Assembly (NCBI GenBank): GCA_020809705.1
Contig: CP085827.1
Span: 7,130,001-7,194,000 of the forward strand
Source of the DNA: Calonectria ilicicola
Taxonomy: Eukaryota; Ascomycota; Sordariomycetes; Hypocreales; Nectriaceae
Direction: 5' to 3'
DNA: 64,000 nt
In this document: positions 20,129 to 32,806 of the stretch, piece by piece
Position numbering within the stretch: the first letter of the stretch is position 1
Layout of the letters: every line of letters begins with the position of its first letter
Translations under genes and position numbers: made by a program
Notes under the pieces: generated by a model
Told to the model about the DNA's origin: nothing
Databases searched by the model: none
Seen by the model: the letters and a program-made list of their open reading frames with translations, nothing else

Positions 20129-20744
20129 ATCTTCCGAGGCCAATGTGGGTCTAATGGGACTCGGCTGCGCCGGCCATCAAGCGGTTGATTCGAGATCTCT
20201 ATTGAAAATATGGACAATCCACCATATATGGCACAAAACGGCTTATCAAGCAATTGATCCACTCGGGAACACGCCCTTAGCGTCGGCCCCAAGGCGGGTC
20301 AGAACGATTCTGTCATGGGTTTTTCGAGACACTAATGCAGAAAGAGTCTATGGGACTGGGCCCGTACTCAAATTCTCACAAAGAGAAGTCAAGGGAAGCT
20401 CGCTTGGTCGTCGCCGAGAAATGCGTCATCGCGCTCCAGTGTGGGTGGCAACCACTCGAGAATTTTTACATCGGCTTCCCGAAGACCCGGTAATTATTAT
20501 GGGGCCGGATCCAGGCTCAACCCCCTTGTGGGTCACAAAAAGATGAGAGAATTGCAAAGGCAAGTCGAAAAGAAGGAGAGAAAAAATTGATTGCCAGACC
20601 GCTGGATCGGTCATACACTGGGGATAGAAAAGAGTGCTATGGAATCCGCAGAAGTATAAAGGGGCCTGCACCCGCACAGGATGATGAGAAGCTGAAAAAG
20701 ATATCATCACAGTTTACTCATCTCGGCTCAATACTACATACATA
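20129..20744. other. Divergent intergenic region and ADH promoter
   Basis: Lies between the broken bZIP gene (minus) and the alcohol dehydrogenase (plus). Apart from the TATA box near 20.655 kb I see no defined elements, and the ORFs are not convincing. Confidence 0.5.
20655..20660 (+). promoter_or_regulatory. TATA box of the alcohol dehydrogenase gene
   Basis: TATAAA lies 85 bp upstream of the ATG at 20745, a normal distance for a fungal gene with a short 5' UTR. Confidence 0.5.
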
Positions 20745-21936
20745 ATGGCTACCGACTACACTTTCCAGGGCTGGCTGGGCCTCTCGGCTGAGGCTGGCGA
20801 CGGCAAGATGGAATGGGGTACTTTTGAGCCCAAGAAATGGACGGAAGACGACGTAGATGTGCAAATCACACACTGCGGTGTCTGTGGATCGGACGCCCAT
20901 ACTCTACGCTCTGGCTGGGGGGAGACAAAGTACCGTAAGTACAAACCAACGACCAAGCGAGGCCACCAGAGTTGCTGACCAGCTACAGCTTGCTGCGTGG
21001 GCCACGAGATTGTCGGCAAGGCTGTCCGCGTTGGCGACAACGTCAAGCACATCAAGGTCGGCGACCGCGTTGGCGTCGGCGCCCAGTCCCGCAGCTGTCT
21101 TGAGGCCGACTGCCCCCACTGTTCAACGGGGAGAGAGAACTACTGCGGTCGGCTCCAAGTCGGCACATACAATGGCATATACCCCAACGGCGAGGGCAAG
21201 TCGTTTGGCGGCTATGCAGACTACAATCGCGCCAACGGCCGCTTCGTCATCAAGATCCCTAACAGCCTGCCCTCAGAGTACGCAGCACCCCTATTGTGCG
21301 GCGGCGTCACCATGTACTCGCCGCTCCGCCAGGCCGGCTGCGGCCCTGGCAAGACGGTCGGCATTATCGGCGTCGGCGGCCTCGGCCACTTTGGCGTGCT
21401 CATCGCAAAGGCCCTGGGCGCCGATAAAGTCGTGGGCATCTCCCGCAAGGCCTCAAAGAGGGACGAGGTGCTGGCCCTAGGTGCTGACCAGTACATTGCC
21501 ACTGACGACGACGAGGATTAGGCCGCAGCAAACGCTCGGTCGCTCGACATTATCATTTCCACCGTCTCCAGCCCCAAGATGCCCATGACTGACTACCTCA
21601 AGCTCCTCAACGTCGGAGGCCCGCTTTGCCAAGTTGGGTAAGTTGACCGCCTGTCATTCGTCAGCCTCCACTGACAAAAGCCCGTCCAGTCTCCCCGACG
21701 GTGGTGATCTGCCACCCGTCAACGTCTTCACCCTCATGAAGACCAACACCAGCATTGGCAGCAGCTTCATTGGGTCTCCCGGTGAGATTGAGGAGGTTCT
21801 GCAACTGGCTGTGGACAAGAACATGAAGCCCTGGGTCGAGCTACGCCCAATGGCCGAGGCCAACCAGGCCATAGTCGACCTTGAGGCCGGCAAACCCCGC
21901 TACCGATATGTGCTAGTTAACGAAAAGAATTTGTAA
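20745..21936 (+). pseudogene. Zinc alcohol dehydrogenase (ADH6/cinnamyl-ADH-like) with in-frame TAG
   Basis: Medium-chain NADP(H)-dependent dehydrogenase, 361 codons in three exons: 20745-20934, 20989-21637 and 21690-21936. The introns are 54 and 52 bp with GTAAGT donors and CAG acceptors. Catalytic-zinc residues are visible in HCGVCGSD and GHEIVG. The structural-zinc cysteines lie in the SCLEADCPHC...YC stretch, and the nucleotide-binding loop is GIIGVGGLGHFG. The family reduces aldehydes to alcohols in the cytosol. A TAG at 21519-21521 (codon 241) interrupts the coenzyme domain where relatives often have Trp; the frame is open on both sides and the rest is well preserved. It could be a recent loss, a strain polymorphism or a base-call error. 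A TGG-to-TAG change equals CpA-to-TpA on the other strand, which would also fit repeat-induced point mutation. Confidence 0.82.
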
Positions 21937-22122
21937 TTCCCGTAATGGATTATTTGAACTGTATTTTTAGATAGAAGAGAGGGGGAACCACCCATGATCA
22001 ATGAGACAACAACCGCTTTTAAGTGCTTATGTCCGTCTCCACCCCAAATGCCGTCCCCACATCTCCTTAATTGCTACCTTCATCATCGTGATCATACAAC
22101 TACCACCACCATAAACGACCAA

Positions 22123-22626
22123 ATGCCTAGATCAGACGAGGCCGCCGCCTTCTTCCACGCAGTTTATTCGGCTGTGCAGGAAATCCCCCACGGAAGAGTC
22201 ACCACATATGGCCATATTGCTGCTCTCGTGGGCACCCGTAAGCCGCACGCTGTCACTTCTTTGGTCTCCCCACACTGATGACAAACCCAGCCCAACGCCC
22301 GCGGCAAGTCGGCGTCTGCCTCAAGCACCTGCCCGCGGACTCGTCACAGCGCTTCAACCACGAGAATGTGCCCTGGCAACGCGTCATCAACGCCAAGGGA
22401 ATGATATCGCCCAGGTGCGTGTGCCCACACTCGACGCACCAGCAAGGTCCAGCTGACAACAGGCACCAGGTCTCAGCCAGAGGGATCCCGCACCCAAGCA
22501 GCCACATTACGGGCAGAAGGCGTCGAGGTCACCACAAATGCCATGGGAGAGATGTCAGTGGACTTCACAGAGTATGGGTGGTTTCCAGAGTCACTTCCGT
22601 CAGAGGCCGACACCTCCAACGAATGA
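22123..22626 (+). CDS. atl1: Alkyltransferase-like DNA repair protein (Atl1 type)
   Basis: About 131 residues from three exons: 22123-22237, 22291-22414 and 22470-22626, with introns of 53 and 55 bp. The O6-alkylguanine-DNA alkyltransferase fold is recognisable (IPHGRVTTYGHIAALVG, PRQVGVCLKHLP, then the active-site segment). The motif that is PCHRV in MGMT reads PWQRVI here, so the alkyl-accepting cysteine is Trp. That marks the Atl subfamily, which binds O6-alkylguanine lesions without repairing them and hands them to nucleotide excision repair (known from S. pombe Atl1). The third-exon acceptor was chosen at 22468-22469 because the earlier AG gives the wrong frame. It converges with the kinesin gene downstream. 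Confidence 0.85.
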
Positions 22627-23152
22627 ATCGAGTGATATCTGCAGAGACAGCAAGAAATATCCGAGTGAACGAATTCTTATCTTTTCAACTAATATTTACC
22701 ACTATCATCCAGGACAGGAGTCCCTATATGTAACAGAATTGCCCTTCAGGCATCATAAAATCATCCTATCTTCCGCTCGTTCTTCAGAAATTAGCCACCC
22801 AACCTCTCTGGAAGGCAGAGAAAAGAATTGAAAATAAAAATAAAAACAAGACAGAATTGAAAGTACAAGAAGAAGAATTTTAATCACATCATGCATCGAG
22901 CTGCTGGTGTAGTGGTATTCTCGGACAAGCAGAAACCCTTCCAAACTCCTGGCCAAAGAAATAAAAAGACCTCGCCATCTTGGTAGGGGACAAAATTCTT
23001 CTGGTGAAATCCAGATCAAACGCAAGGGGGGAATAAGACCAAAGACTAAGAAAAAAAAACACAAGCGCGACATAATGACATGAAAGCGTTCAGCCCGGAC
23101 TCCTCGCGGCTGATCTCCTTGCTTTAAGAGCTTTTTTGCCTCGCTAGTCCGC
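22627..23152. other. Convergent 3' intergenic region
   Basis: Lies between the Atl1-like gene (plus) and the kinesin gene (minus), with A-rich stretches such as those near 22.83 and 23.05 kb that suit 3' UTRs. No gene seen. Confidence 0.5.
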
Positions 23153-26100
23153 CTAGAAGCAGTTCAGGCTCCCCTTCTTCTTCTTGCCCTTATTAATGGC
23201 ATTCATGCGTTCCTCAAGTTGACGACGAGCAGCCTCAGCAGCCTGGCGCTTCTTGCGCTCTTCCTCAACAGCCTGAAGACTCCACCGATTATCTTGCACT
23301 GGGTCTGGAACCGGTCGATCTTTCAGTTCCTTGTTTTCAACTTCGAGTTCCTGCGCTCGCTTCTTCCAAGCATCACAGTCGGCCTTGACCTTGTTAGATT
23401 GCTTCTCCAAATCGGTCAGAGCTTCTTCAAGAGTCTGCGTCAGTTGACGCTCAGCATAAAGGTGCTTCTCAATGGTACGGAGGCGAGCCTCCTGGTCCTC
23501 AGTGATTTGGGAGATGTTGATGTTATCCTTACTGGGAGGGCGGGCGTTGGATGTGGGGGAGTTGGGCGAGCCACCATTAACAGGTGAGGTAGGCAGGGGA
23601 GGCAGAGGAATAGCTGGTGGTGGAGAGGGAAGTGAGGTATGGGATGCGCTCTTGCGGATGGTGGAGTTTGAGTTAGATCGCTGCACACCTGCAAGGGACA
23701 GTGCTTCATCAAGTTTCGTCTATACACGTTAGTTGTCCATGTTCTCCCAACCAGCAATCATCTTAATCAACATACCTGAAGAACTGCATGCTCTTCACGA
23801 AGGGCATCCAAATCAGCTTGGGCTCGTGCTCTTGCTTGGTTGGCTTCGTCAATCTGAGCGTTGCGCTCCGTCTGAAGGGTGCTCAGGCGATTGTTTGTCA
23901 TCTGAGCCTCATCAAAGTTATTCTGGAGCTGCTCTTCCAATTCTTCAACTAGGCGGCTGTTTTTCTTGCTGCGGTTGTCTAGTTCAGTCATCTTATCCTT
24001 GACCAGTGTGAGTTGATCAACCAGGGGAGCAGAGGTGGATTTGGTCTTGTGGTCGGCCAGCATCTCCACGAGGGCCGTCTTGGCAGCTTCCAGGTCACAC
24101 ATGATGGTCTCATTTATCGACGTGAGCTCCGAAACATGTGACTCCATTTCAGCCCGCTTGGTTTGTTCCGTGCGCAGGGCTGACTCGTGACCTCCGATCA
24201 AATTCTGGATGCACTCAGCCAGAGTGTCGATATTCGCATCTGAACCTAGTGTAGCAGCAACCTGAGCGGCAACCCTGGCGAGGTCCTCGCGAGTTTCCAT
24301 TAACTCTGCTTCAAGCCTGCCAACGCTATCATTATGTTCCGAGAGAAGCACTGCAACCTGCTCCTCATATCCCTTCTGCTCACTAGTCTTAAGATCAGCT
24401 AGCTCCTTGGCATGAGCAACCTTGAGCTGCTCCAAGTTTGCATGGTGGCTCTTCGCGGTCTCCTCATGGGCAGTCACCTCCTCCTCCAGCTTAGCTATGA
24501 GCTCCTGGTGTCGGGTATCATTGGCTGCCAACTCAGTAGCTTCAACAAGCTCAGCCAGTTTGCTGCCATGAGCGTTCTTCAGCTCCTCCAGCTCGGTCGA
24601 ATGAGCTTTGGCAAGCTGATCAATCTCAGCGCGAGCTGTGGAATGTGCCTCTTCAAGCGCTGTCACTTTAGTTGTGTTGCTATTAATAATTGCCTTATAC
24701 TCATCAATTTCACTACGGAGAAAGGCAATGAGATCCTCTTGTTTACGCAGAGTTTCGCGAGATACCTCAGATTGCTCCGATTCCGCCAACTTCTTGTTGG
24801 CAACCAGAAGCTGCGCCTCAAGATCTTGAATAGTGTCGCGTAGGTGAGACTCGGTGGTGGCCATGGACTCGAGAGTAGCCTTATGCTTCTCTTCCCAGCC
24901 AGCCAACTCATTCTCGAGCTTAGAAACATTTTCCTCTTGAGCCAGCTTAGCCGCCTCGTTTTCAGCAGCATCGGATTGATCGGGCTTGGTAGAATCGACA
25001 ACTTGTCGGAGGGATTCCAGCTCATCAGTCAGCGCCTTCTCGCGGGCCAAATAAGCTTCTCGAGACTCCATAAGCTGTCGCTCACTCTGCTCAAGCTGGT
25101 CTCTCAACGTTGCAACCATGGACATGTCTACCGGGCTTGCTTTGAGACTGGATCGCTCGCGGGTCAAACCCGAAATGATAGTCATCTTAGTCTCCATCTC
25201 CTTCTTGGCAGCAGCGATATCGGCCTCAAGCTCCTGAATGCGTTCACTGCGCGAGTGCAGTTCATGCATGGCAGAATTCAGATTGAGTTCGAAGTTTTGC
25301 ATCACTTCGGGTTTATCCTCAAAGTTGTCGGAGGCAATGTTTCGCAATGAGGCAAATGATCGGTGTGCACGGTCGATAATCATCAAATTCTGGCTAGACT
25401 TTCGGCGAATGATGGGTGTGCTAGTTCGGGGAGACGTAGCTTCAACTGCACGAGCCTTTGAAAGATCTGTTTTCAGCTCCTCGACAATATCAAGCGTCTC
25501 ACTGTGCTTCGATTCAAGCTCAGCATACTTCTCAGCAAGCTCTTTTTCCGCAGCCTCACGTTCTTGAGCAAGGTTCTTGAGGCGATTCAACTCAGCGGCA
25601 AACAGCTCACTTTGACTCTGGGTCAGGTCCTCAGTGGATGCAGTTGGCTTCTCTGTGGCAGTCTCTGCCTCGCTGGAAGAATCGACCGTTGCAGGCGAAT
25701 CCAAAGCGGAGGATAACTCGGACGAGAGCGATCGCGAGAGTGACGATCGAGGACCATCCTTCAAATCACTGGACCTCGCATCTGAAAGGAACGAATCAGG
25801 TCGGGTCTCGCTGGGCGATGTGATGGACACAATAGAGTCGCGAATTCGGTTCGGGGGAGAGTGACGAGCTTCGTCCACAGCGTCTTGTAGTTCAGATAGG
25901 TTGCGCATAGCCTCTTCATATTTGGCGTGGAGGGCATCAAAATTGTTCAGCGTTGCCTCGTGCTCGACACGAAGATCAAATAGCTCCTGAGTAACATTCT
26001 CGAGCTTGTCAGCAACGAACTTGGACTGAGCTGGACTTTGGGGAACATAGTCCCCATCAACTGGCTTGTCTAATAGAGCTTCATTGTGAGCAACCTCCTC

Positions 26101-28567
26101 TTCTAGCTCTTCTTGAACAGTGCCAATCTTGGGCTCGACACCCTCTTCCTCATCAGCCTCAGGAATGGGCTCCTCCATCTGGCTGTGCCGACTGACATGC
26201 GACTGAGTACGGGAATGTTCAGCCTTGCCGCGACGCGATACACCGTTGATAGTCTCGGGGATAGTCTCTTTAGGTGAGGTATCGGCTTGTTCTTTGCTGT
26301 CCTGAAAGTTGTCCAGCTCATGCAGAAGAGAGTCAAGCTTGCCGAGGCTTCGCTGACGCTCAATGACCTGCTCAAGTCGGTCGATTTCACGCTGCATCAG
26401 CTCGGCATCTTGATCAGCTTCGGCGAGACGTTCTTCAAGCGTTGAAATGTAGTCTTCGCACGAGGCCTCGTTCTCACGCACGCGAGCAATCTCTTTTCGA
26501 AGCTCCATAATAATGGTAGCATTCTTTTCCTCGCCGCTAGTGTGGCCATCGAGTTTTGCCTCCAAATCATGAAGGTAGTTTTCAGTGTTCGCCTCACGAT
26601 CCATGAGCTTTTGAAGACGAGCCTGGAGTTGTGTGTTGATAGTCTCCACATATGCACACTTAGTCTCCTTCTCCAGGAGGTTAGTCTCAGTATTAGACAA
26701 GGTACCTCGCGTGCTGGAAAGTGACTGCTCAAGAGACTGGATCGTCTTCTCGTATTCAAGGACAACTTGTTCAACGGCTTGAGCAAAAGAATTCGAGCGA
26801 TTGAGACGATCCGTTGCGCTATCACCAAGCGAATCTTCCAATTGACTGGCCTCCTCTGATTCATTTTCACGGGCTCGAGCCATCTCGGCAATCACACGGG
26901 CGTGGCGTTGGCTGAGAGCTGAGTAATTTTCCTGTATGTCAAGCAGCTGGTTCTGCAGCTCAACTTCACGCTCGTTTGGTCGATCGGATCGCTCATTAGG
27001 ACCTGGAGCAGTACGTCGAGGGCTGACTCCGCCGCGATCAGCACTGCTGCGGATCTGCTCTCTCAAAAAGGCAACCTCGGCTTTGAGTCGCTCGATGACA
27101 GCTTGCTTGTCGCCTTCCTCAATTTGCTGGATGCGGGGCTTGGACTGGATGGCCCGGGCGCGTTGGGCGTACTGGACCGTATTGAGGGTTTCGCTAAGGT
27201 GGAATTCGGCCGGAGTGACGCAAGCGATCATGTAAGTGATGGCGTTGCCGCCCAGTGAATCTTGGAGCAATCGGGTGAGACGGGAGTCACGATACGAAAC
27301 ATGGGATCCAGCTTGACGGGATGATAACTGACTGATGACTTTGCCAAGAGCAGCCAGACCAGCGTTGATGGAAATACCTTCCTTAGCGCGCTCGCCCTGG
27401 GCACCAGTGTTCTTGAGACGTTCGCTACCTGCCAGATCCACAAAGTGTAACTTGCTGTCGGTTGTAACAGAAACTTCGTGCCCTGTCATAGCCTCTATAG
27501 GCACAGAAAAGCGTTTCTCAGAGGAGCCTGTGGGGGATGTGGGTTTGGTCTTACGCTGGACCAGATTGAGCGAAAATACGGCATGGGAACGTGACGACTT
27601 GGCATTGATGGCAGTGGCGTCGGTCTGGCGAATGCTGGAGCCAAAGTTTAATGCGTTCATGAGGTCGTCCACCGAGTTGATCTCAACTTGACGCAGACCA
27701 GTAAGAATGATATTACCCTTGACATCCTCGCGGATAGCGACGTTGCCGCGCTCATGCACAGGGGTGGAGTCCGATACCAGAAGATCACGCAACTGCTCAT
27801 TGTAAATTTCGACGTAGGTGGCCTTCAGAGACCAAGTGCGATCGCCGAGGGCGGTTTGCTGTCCATACCCCCTAGGGGTCCTCAGGTGGGACATTGAATT
27901 CCGGTTGGATTTGGGGCTAGCCTTGGGCGAATCGAGCGTCTCAAAAAGGGCGGCAGCCGCCCGAGGAATGACACCTAAATGACGGTCAGCGTATTCTGGC
28001 GCGGTACTCATTCAAGCTTAGTCCTTACCCATCGCGTCGGAATCATACTGCTCTCCAGGGCCCGAGGTGCCCATTGTATACGATTTTCCAGCTCCGGATT
28101 GGCCGTAGGCGAGCAGTGATACGTTGTAACCTTGCGTAAAGGCACTTACGCTGTCAGAAAGGTAATCCCAAATGCCATCCTGCATAATATCTGACGAGAA
28201 AACACGGTCGAAGACGAAAAGCTTTCGGCCTTGGGGAGAGTCGATGGCAAGACTAGTGTCGGAAGTGGTTTGCACCATGGAGCGTTGGAATCGTTGGGGA
28301 ATCAGGTCGAATCCGGGGTCGGTCGACTTCAGGGGAGGACGGACACGGACAGCTAGTAAGAATGAGCATTTACACTTGGTGGACCTGGGAACGAGCATAC
28401 GCACCAACCTTGACAGCAGTACGGCTGTCTTCATCCGAGGCTCTACTGCCACCTCCAGTCTTGCTGTTCATGCTCAAGCGGCTGTTACTCCTCGCAGTCC
28501 TGGAAGCAATAGCACTCAGAGGGCGCTGGGGAAGGCCCCCAGGCGAAGCCGGCGGCGAGCTCGCCAT
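23153..28567 (-). CDS. Kinesin-4-like motor protein with long coiled coil
   Basis: About 1750 residues from four exons: 28567-28405, 28352-28029, 27974-23776 and 23719-23153, with introns of 52, 54 and 56 bp. The motor domain is N-terminal (VAVRVRPP near residue 55). It has the P-loop GQSGAGKSYTMG, the family GVIPRA, switch I NAKSSRSHAVFS, switch II VDLAGSERLKNTG and the YRDSRLTRLLQDSLGG helix, and ends near YAQRARAIQSKPR. The rest is mostly heptad-rich coiled coil with Ser/Pro-rich breaks; the C-terminus ends in NKGKKKKGSLNCF. It is predicted to be a plus-end-directed microtubule motor acting as a dimer in transport or spindle functions. Assignment to kinesin-4 rather than another N-terminal class rests on overall layout. 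The many plus-strand ORFs across it are coiled-coil codon shadows. Confidence 0.88.
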
Positions 28568-31500
28568 GGCTAAAGAGGGAATTTGTGAATATCGTCAAGG
28601 TCGCCGAGCGTCTAGGAAAGAGACGTCGCAATCGGTTGTTGGTAGGTTGAAGCCGCGCTTGGCCACTGCGAAGTGCAGAGAGGATGGCTTCTTCAGGGCG
28701 TCATAGGTCTGCGTCTGCGCTGCGACGGTGAATCGCGTTGGCTGGTCGTATCAAACCCAGGACGGTATCTAGGAGGCCAGTATGATCGCAAAGTCGTGTT
28801 GGCGAGAGCGTTGAGCCTTGTGGGTTGCAGTAACGAGACGATGATGGGTGTTTATTCCAACCAGGGGGGTGGGGGTGACTAATTAAACAGGCGTCCGAGC
28901 TGGCAGTGGCGGATTCGAGATTCGTTCCAGCGAAGGACGGGTGAACGAGGATAGTGAGGGGTTTGAGCCTGGTGGAGAGCTGCAGCGGTCGATCAAAGCA
29001 TGCACTTTACCAGCAAATGAGGGATCAAGAGACACGAAGACGAACGCGCAAAGGGGAGGGCGATGAGGGGGAAGGGGAAAAAATTGGCAATACGCGACAG
29101 ACAAATCTGCCGACGAGGGATATGGATTGGCGTCCGCGCTGGTTGGACAAGGTGTAAGCGTGTACTGGGCGTGGGTGTGAATAATGCGGGTGTGGGCGTG
29201 TGGGTGTGAGCGTTGTTGGCCACGTTAAGGAGTGATGGTGGGAAAGGGAAAGGGAAAAAAAAAAAAAAAAATTAGGGACCTGGCCCAACTTGGAATAGGA
29301 CTTGGGAACCTGCAAGCCAGTCTCCAGGGGCACAGGGTTTACAGGGGAAACACTGGGTGCCCGCAGGTGTTGGCTGTTTAGGGGGCAAGGGGGGCTGTCG
29401 GTTTAGGAGGTGAGGCTTGCTGTCAAGACCGCCACGGCTGGGTCACTCCATGGTCACTGCTGAGCCTTAGCTGGTTTTCTGCTGGGCGAGCTTCCGCTGT
29501 CATCGGAGCACTCGCCAAGTGGGCAGTGGCTGCGATGCCCCCCGCTGGCTGGTAAAGTGGTACGGGTGTACCTGGCCCGCCCTCCCATTTGGGTCTCTCT
29601 AGCGCCATGGCCCTGGCCTCCGCGGCCCCGGGGCCCCTGGCCGTGGGCCCAGCTTTGCTCTTCGTCGAAGCGCAACAGAAGAGCGGGCGGTCCAGGCCAA
29701 TCGGCCCAGTGCCCGCCCAACCTCTCGCCCTGCGAATCGCAACGCGGCCGAGTCGGTCGTTGAAGCTCAAAACTTTCAGAGTGTCCGTGGACTGTCTGTG
29801 TGGACTTGTGTACCGTCCGCTAGCGCGTCTAGTGAGTGATGGGCATTTACCTCTAGCTGGCCTTCGGTTGGCGAGCAAGCAGTGGCTGGAATTGCAAGCC
29901 AAAGCGGGAGCTTGAAGTCGGTGGTTGGGTCAAGCCGGCGCCGGCTGCTTTTTTGTCCGGCCAGGCTATCCCACTGAATGGCTAAATTGGCCTCATCACC
30001 ACTTTACCTCCACAGCCACTCACACTCAGAAACTCCCTCAGGTATGCATATGGATGCAACCCATCGGCCACATGCCCCTGGTTCCAGTGCTCACTCAAGT
30101 TGTAGGTGCTTACAGGACTGTAGATGAGTAGGAGTTGCTTGATGCAATCGTAACACTTTCTCCCCTAGTTTGCAGTTCGTTATCTACTTTACTTTTCATT
30201 CTCCTGTTCTTTTCCGTTTCCCTTTTCCTTTTCCTTTTCCCTTTCCACTCCCTCCTCCCTCCCTCTAATTTCAGGGGTTCTGCCCCCTCACCCCGGTGAT
30301 AGCGGCCTGTCGCGCGACAACACCTACCGGGCACGCAAGGTTTGCACTTTACGTCCATACACAGGGTAGATACTTCGCTGCCCGCAGGCACCGGTCTGTG
30401 ATTCGGAACAGTTTTGCACATGCAGACGATGTGCTATCCGTGCATGTAAAGTCCCGGCCACACCTCGAGCTATCCCTCCCGTTCATCCCTGTCCTTGTTC
30501 AACCCCAAAAGCGTCGAAAGGGGCGAGGGATCGGCTTCCTCCATCACTCCATCCGTGCCCGCGATGTCCACCTCTGACACCCGCTCTGGCGCTGGTGCAT
30601 CTCGTGTCCCTCCACACACACCATCCTTTACGGAGTATGTGCGGGCCACCCAAATGGCATACCGCTCCCCAGCCTACTGTAAAATAATACACGCGCAGCA
30701 CACGCAGCTGTACCGCAGAAATCACAATGCGCTAGCCAATATTGCTTTTTGTGGTTCTGAGGCTTGTCAATGCGGCCCTCTGCTGGTATCTTAGCAGACA
30801 CGGCGGCTCCTGTGACACCTTGCCAAAGACGGGACTGGCGCGAACCCGGCGGCGAGGCGAGGTAAGTCTTGCGACGACGCCTCAAAACCCCATGGCAAGG
30901 TGGTAGCGAATGGCACCATTCCCCATGAAAGAAGCAAGCCTCTCTGCATCCAAGGTTCTCTCGCACACACTCGTCCCTAGACAGAAGCAATTCTTCCCAG
31001 GGCCAAGTCGACACGGTTCGTTTCAGTGCCTGTCTCCACTTGTACTCCCTGTTGGCTCCATTCTTTTTTTTTTTTTTCTTCTTCATGTTTGCCAGCCTCG
31101 ATTCTCCCTTGAACCTCGTGACCTTGGACATGACCTCGTCGCATTCCGGTTATCTTGACGCGTTCATCTGTATACGTAGCAATTCCATGCTGCGCCGTGT
31201 TGTTCTATACTACCTGTGGGAGGTCCTTGTGTTGCCACCGCACAGTGGGGGATTGACTCGTCGGCGGTGGAACCAAGACACACAAATTTACGTCCACAAG
31301 CGACAGTTCGTACCACAACAGGGCCCAGCCTTGATGCAATGCTTTCGGGCATCGGGTCTGAAGGTCCCATTCTGGTTGCCGTCAACTGTTCCCAGCCTCA
31401 GTCTCAGTCTCGCCATCAACGCTACCAGTCTGTGGATGTTCTGCTTCTTATTGACAATCGCCATGTCTCTGTCTCTCGTAGTTTTTTTATGAGCGGCTCA

Positions 31501-32666
31501 AAATTCTAAGTCGAGTAGTATGTCCCCAGCTCCGTCATTATCCCCGAGTGCGATTTGAGCAGCAAATGGCTGGGTTTCGATATCGGCAATTCGGCCAATG
31601 CACTCAGTATACGAACCAGCTGAGTCTAGTCCGTGTCCGTGATGCCTCTAGTCTGCGAAAGCGGTGGTTGGTCAAGGTTTGCCCATGTCCTGTCCAGCAA
31701 TGACAAGGTTTACAAGGCTCCCGGAAGGGTTCGCAGGAACCCTGAATTGCTCCCCTGGTCACTTATCGAGGTCCAAGTTGAAACCCCGTCATCGATTTAA
31801 TCTCCTTCTTTGAGAGGCAATCGAGCAATGAAAATGCCGATTGGAGAATTTGAAGGGAGAAGCGCATCAATTTCCACCTGACCTGAATTCAGTCCAACTG
31901 AGACCGTCTTAAACTTTGATGCCGACATGCACGTCGTTAGCCGCTCTCTACCCTCGTTTCAACGGCCCCCCGCGCGCCATTTTTGGGTCATCGAAATTAT
32001 ACATACATGGTCCATGTTTTTTTTTTCCCCTCGGAGGGTATGGGAGAGCTATCAATAGCTTGCATGCAACTGGCGTTCTAGTTACCCTACACCAAGCTTA
32101 TCGCCCAGATTGCCGCGAGATGCATGAACTGGTTCATCTTGTCTACGAAGGTATTTATATTATTCCCGTACTGGTTGCTCGGCGAGGATTTTGTATTAAT
32201 GTATGAAATTAATATATAACATAGTTTATTCGACTTTGAGAAAAAAAACCGGATGGGGTTACCGATGTGGCCAGATTATTACTGTGACATGTACAATTTC
32301 AAGAATCCTTGTCCATCCCAGCGATTTGTTAATCACCGAATAGTCCAGGATCGGTCAACTCGACAAGGATCATCTCATCAGCTTGCTTCCTGTTTCCATT
32401 TTCTGTTTCGTTTCTTGCCCAATGCTACGGTTTCATTTCACCAAACGCGAGAATTGTTTCACTGGGCTATGTTGCGGAGATGATAGCGAAGCCTGGCCGC
32501 CAAGCCGGGTTCATGTGTCAATTAAAATGAACATCCCGTGAGGCCTAAATGGAATGTCTAGCGCGAACCTTGTCGCGGCATGATCCAAATTCGTACACTG
32601 TTGATTTGTGATTTAGAACCATCCATACAAAATTTCCCCAGCCACTTTTCAGCAGTTTTTTATTCT

Positions 32667-32672
32667 CACGTG
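32667..32672 (+). promoter_or_regulatory. CACGTG E-box upstream of EME1
   Basis: Perfect palindromic CACGTG followed by AC, about 135 bp upstream of the EME1 ATG. It is a typical bHLH (Cbf1-like) target by sequence alone. Confidence 0.3.
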
Positions 32673-32727
32673 ACACTGGCGTTTTGTCGTGACGTTTTCT
32701 GTGGGGCGTAATTTGTGTCGCGTCTTT

Positions 32728-32733
32728 ACGCGT
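32728..32733 (+). promoter_or_regulatory. MluI cell-cycle box (ACGCGT) upstream of EME1
   Basis: ACGCGT lies 74 bp before the EME1 ATG, with a nearby TCGCGT. MCB elements recruit the MBF complex for G1/S transcription in yeasts, which would suit a replication-fork repair gene. Function is inferred. Confidence 0.4.
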
Positions 32734-32806
32734 AGCCTTCCAGCCTGCACTGGAGCACCACCTTTTTGAAACCGGCTTTCCAAAGTTATCCTTGTCAAAC
32801 AGCCTC

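Larger units (their letters stand above)
28568..32806. other. 4.2-kb ORF-poor, low-complexity spacer
   Basis: Lies between the divergent kinesin and EME1 genes. It contains an 18-A run near 29.26 kb, a pyrimidine tract at about 30.21-30.27 kb, a T-run near 31.07 kb and a GC-rich patch at 29.4-29.8 kb. No ORF has domain-like features; the 167-codon minus ORF at 30628-31131 is driven by a lysine run over the T-tract. It may contain long promoters or UTRs, or a non-coding transcript. Confidence 0.5.

Noticed and set aside
24412..26891. Several ORFs of 60-170 codons across the kinesin gene
   Set aside because: Frame shadows of coiled-coil coding sequence; none has independent motifs.
29423..29902. 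GC-rich overlapping ORFs on both strands
   Set aside because: Low-complexity, proline/glycine/arginine-rich products with no recognisable fold, as expected from GC-rich non-coding DNA.
30628..31131. A 167-codon minus-strand ORF
   Set aside because: Its length depends on a homopolymer-encoded lysine run and it has no domain-like segments.
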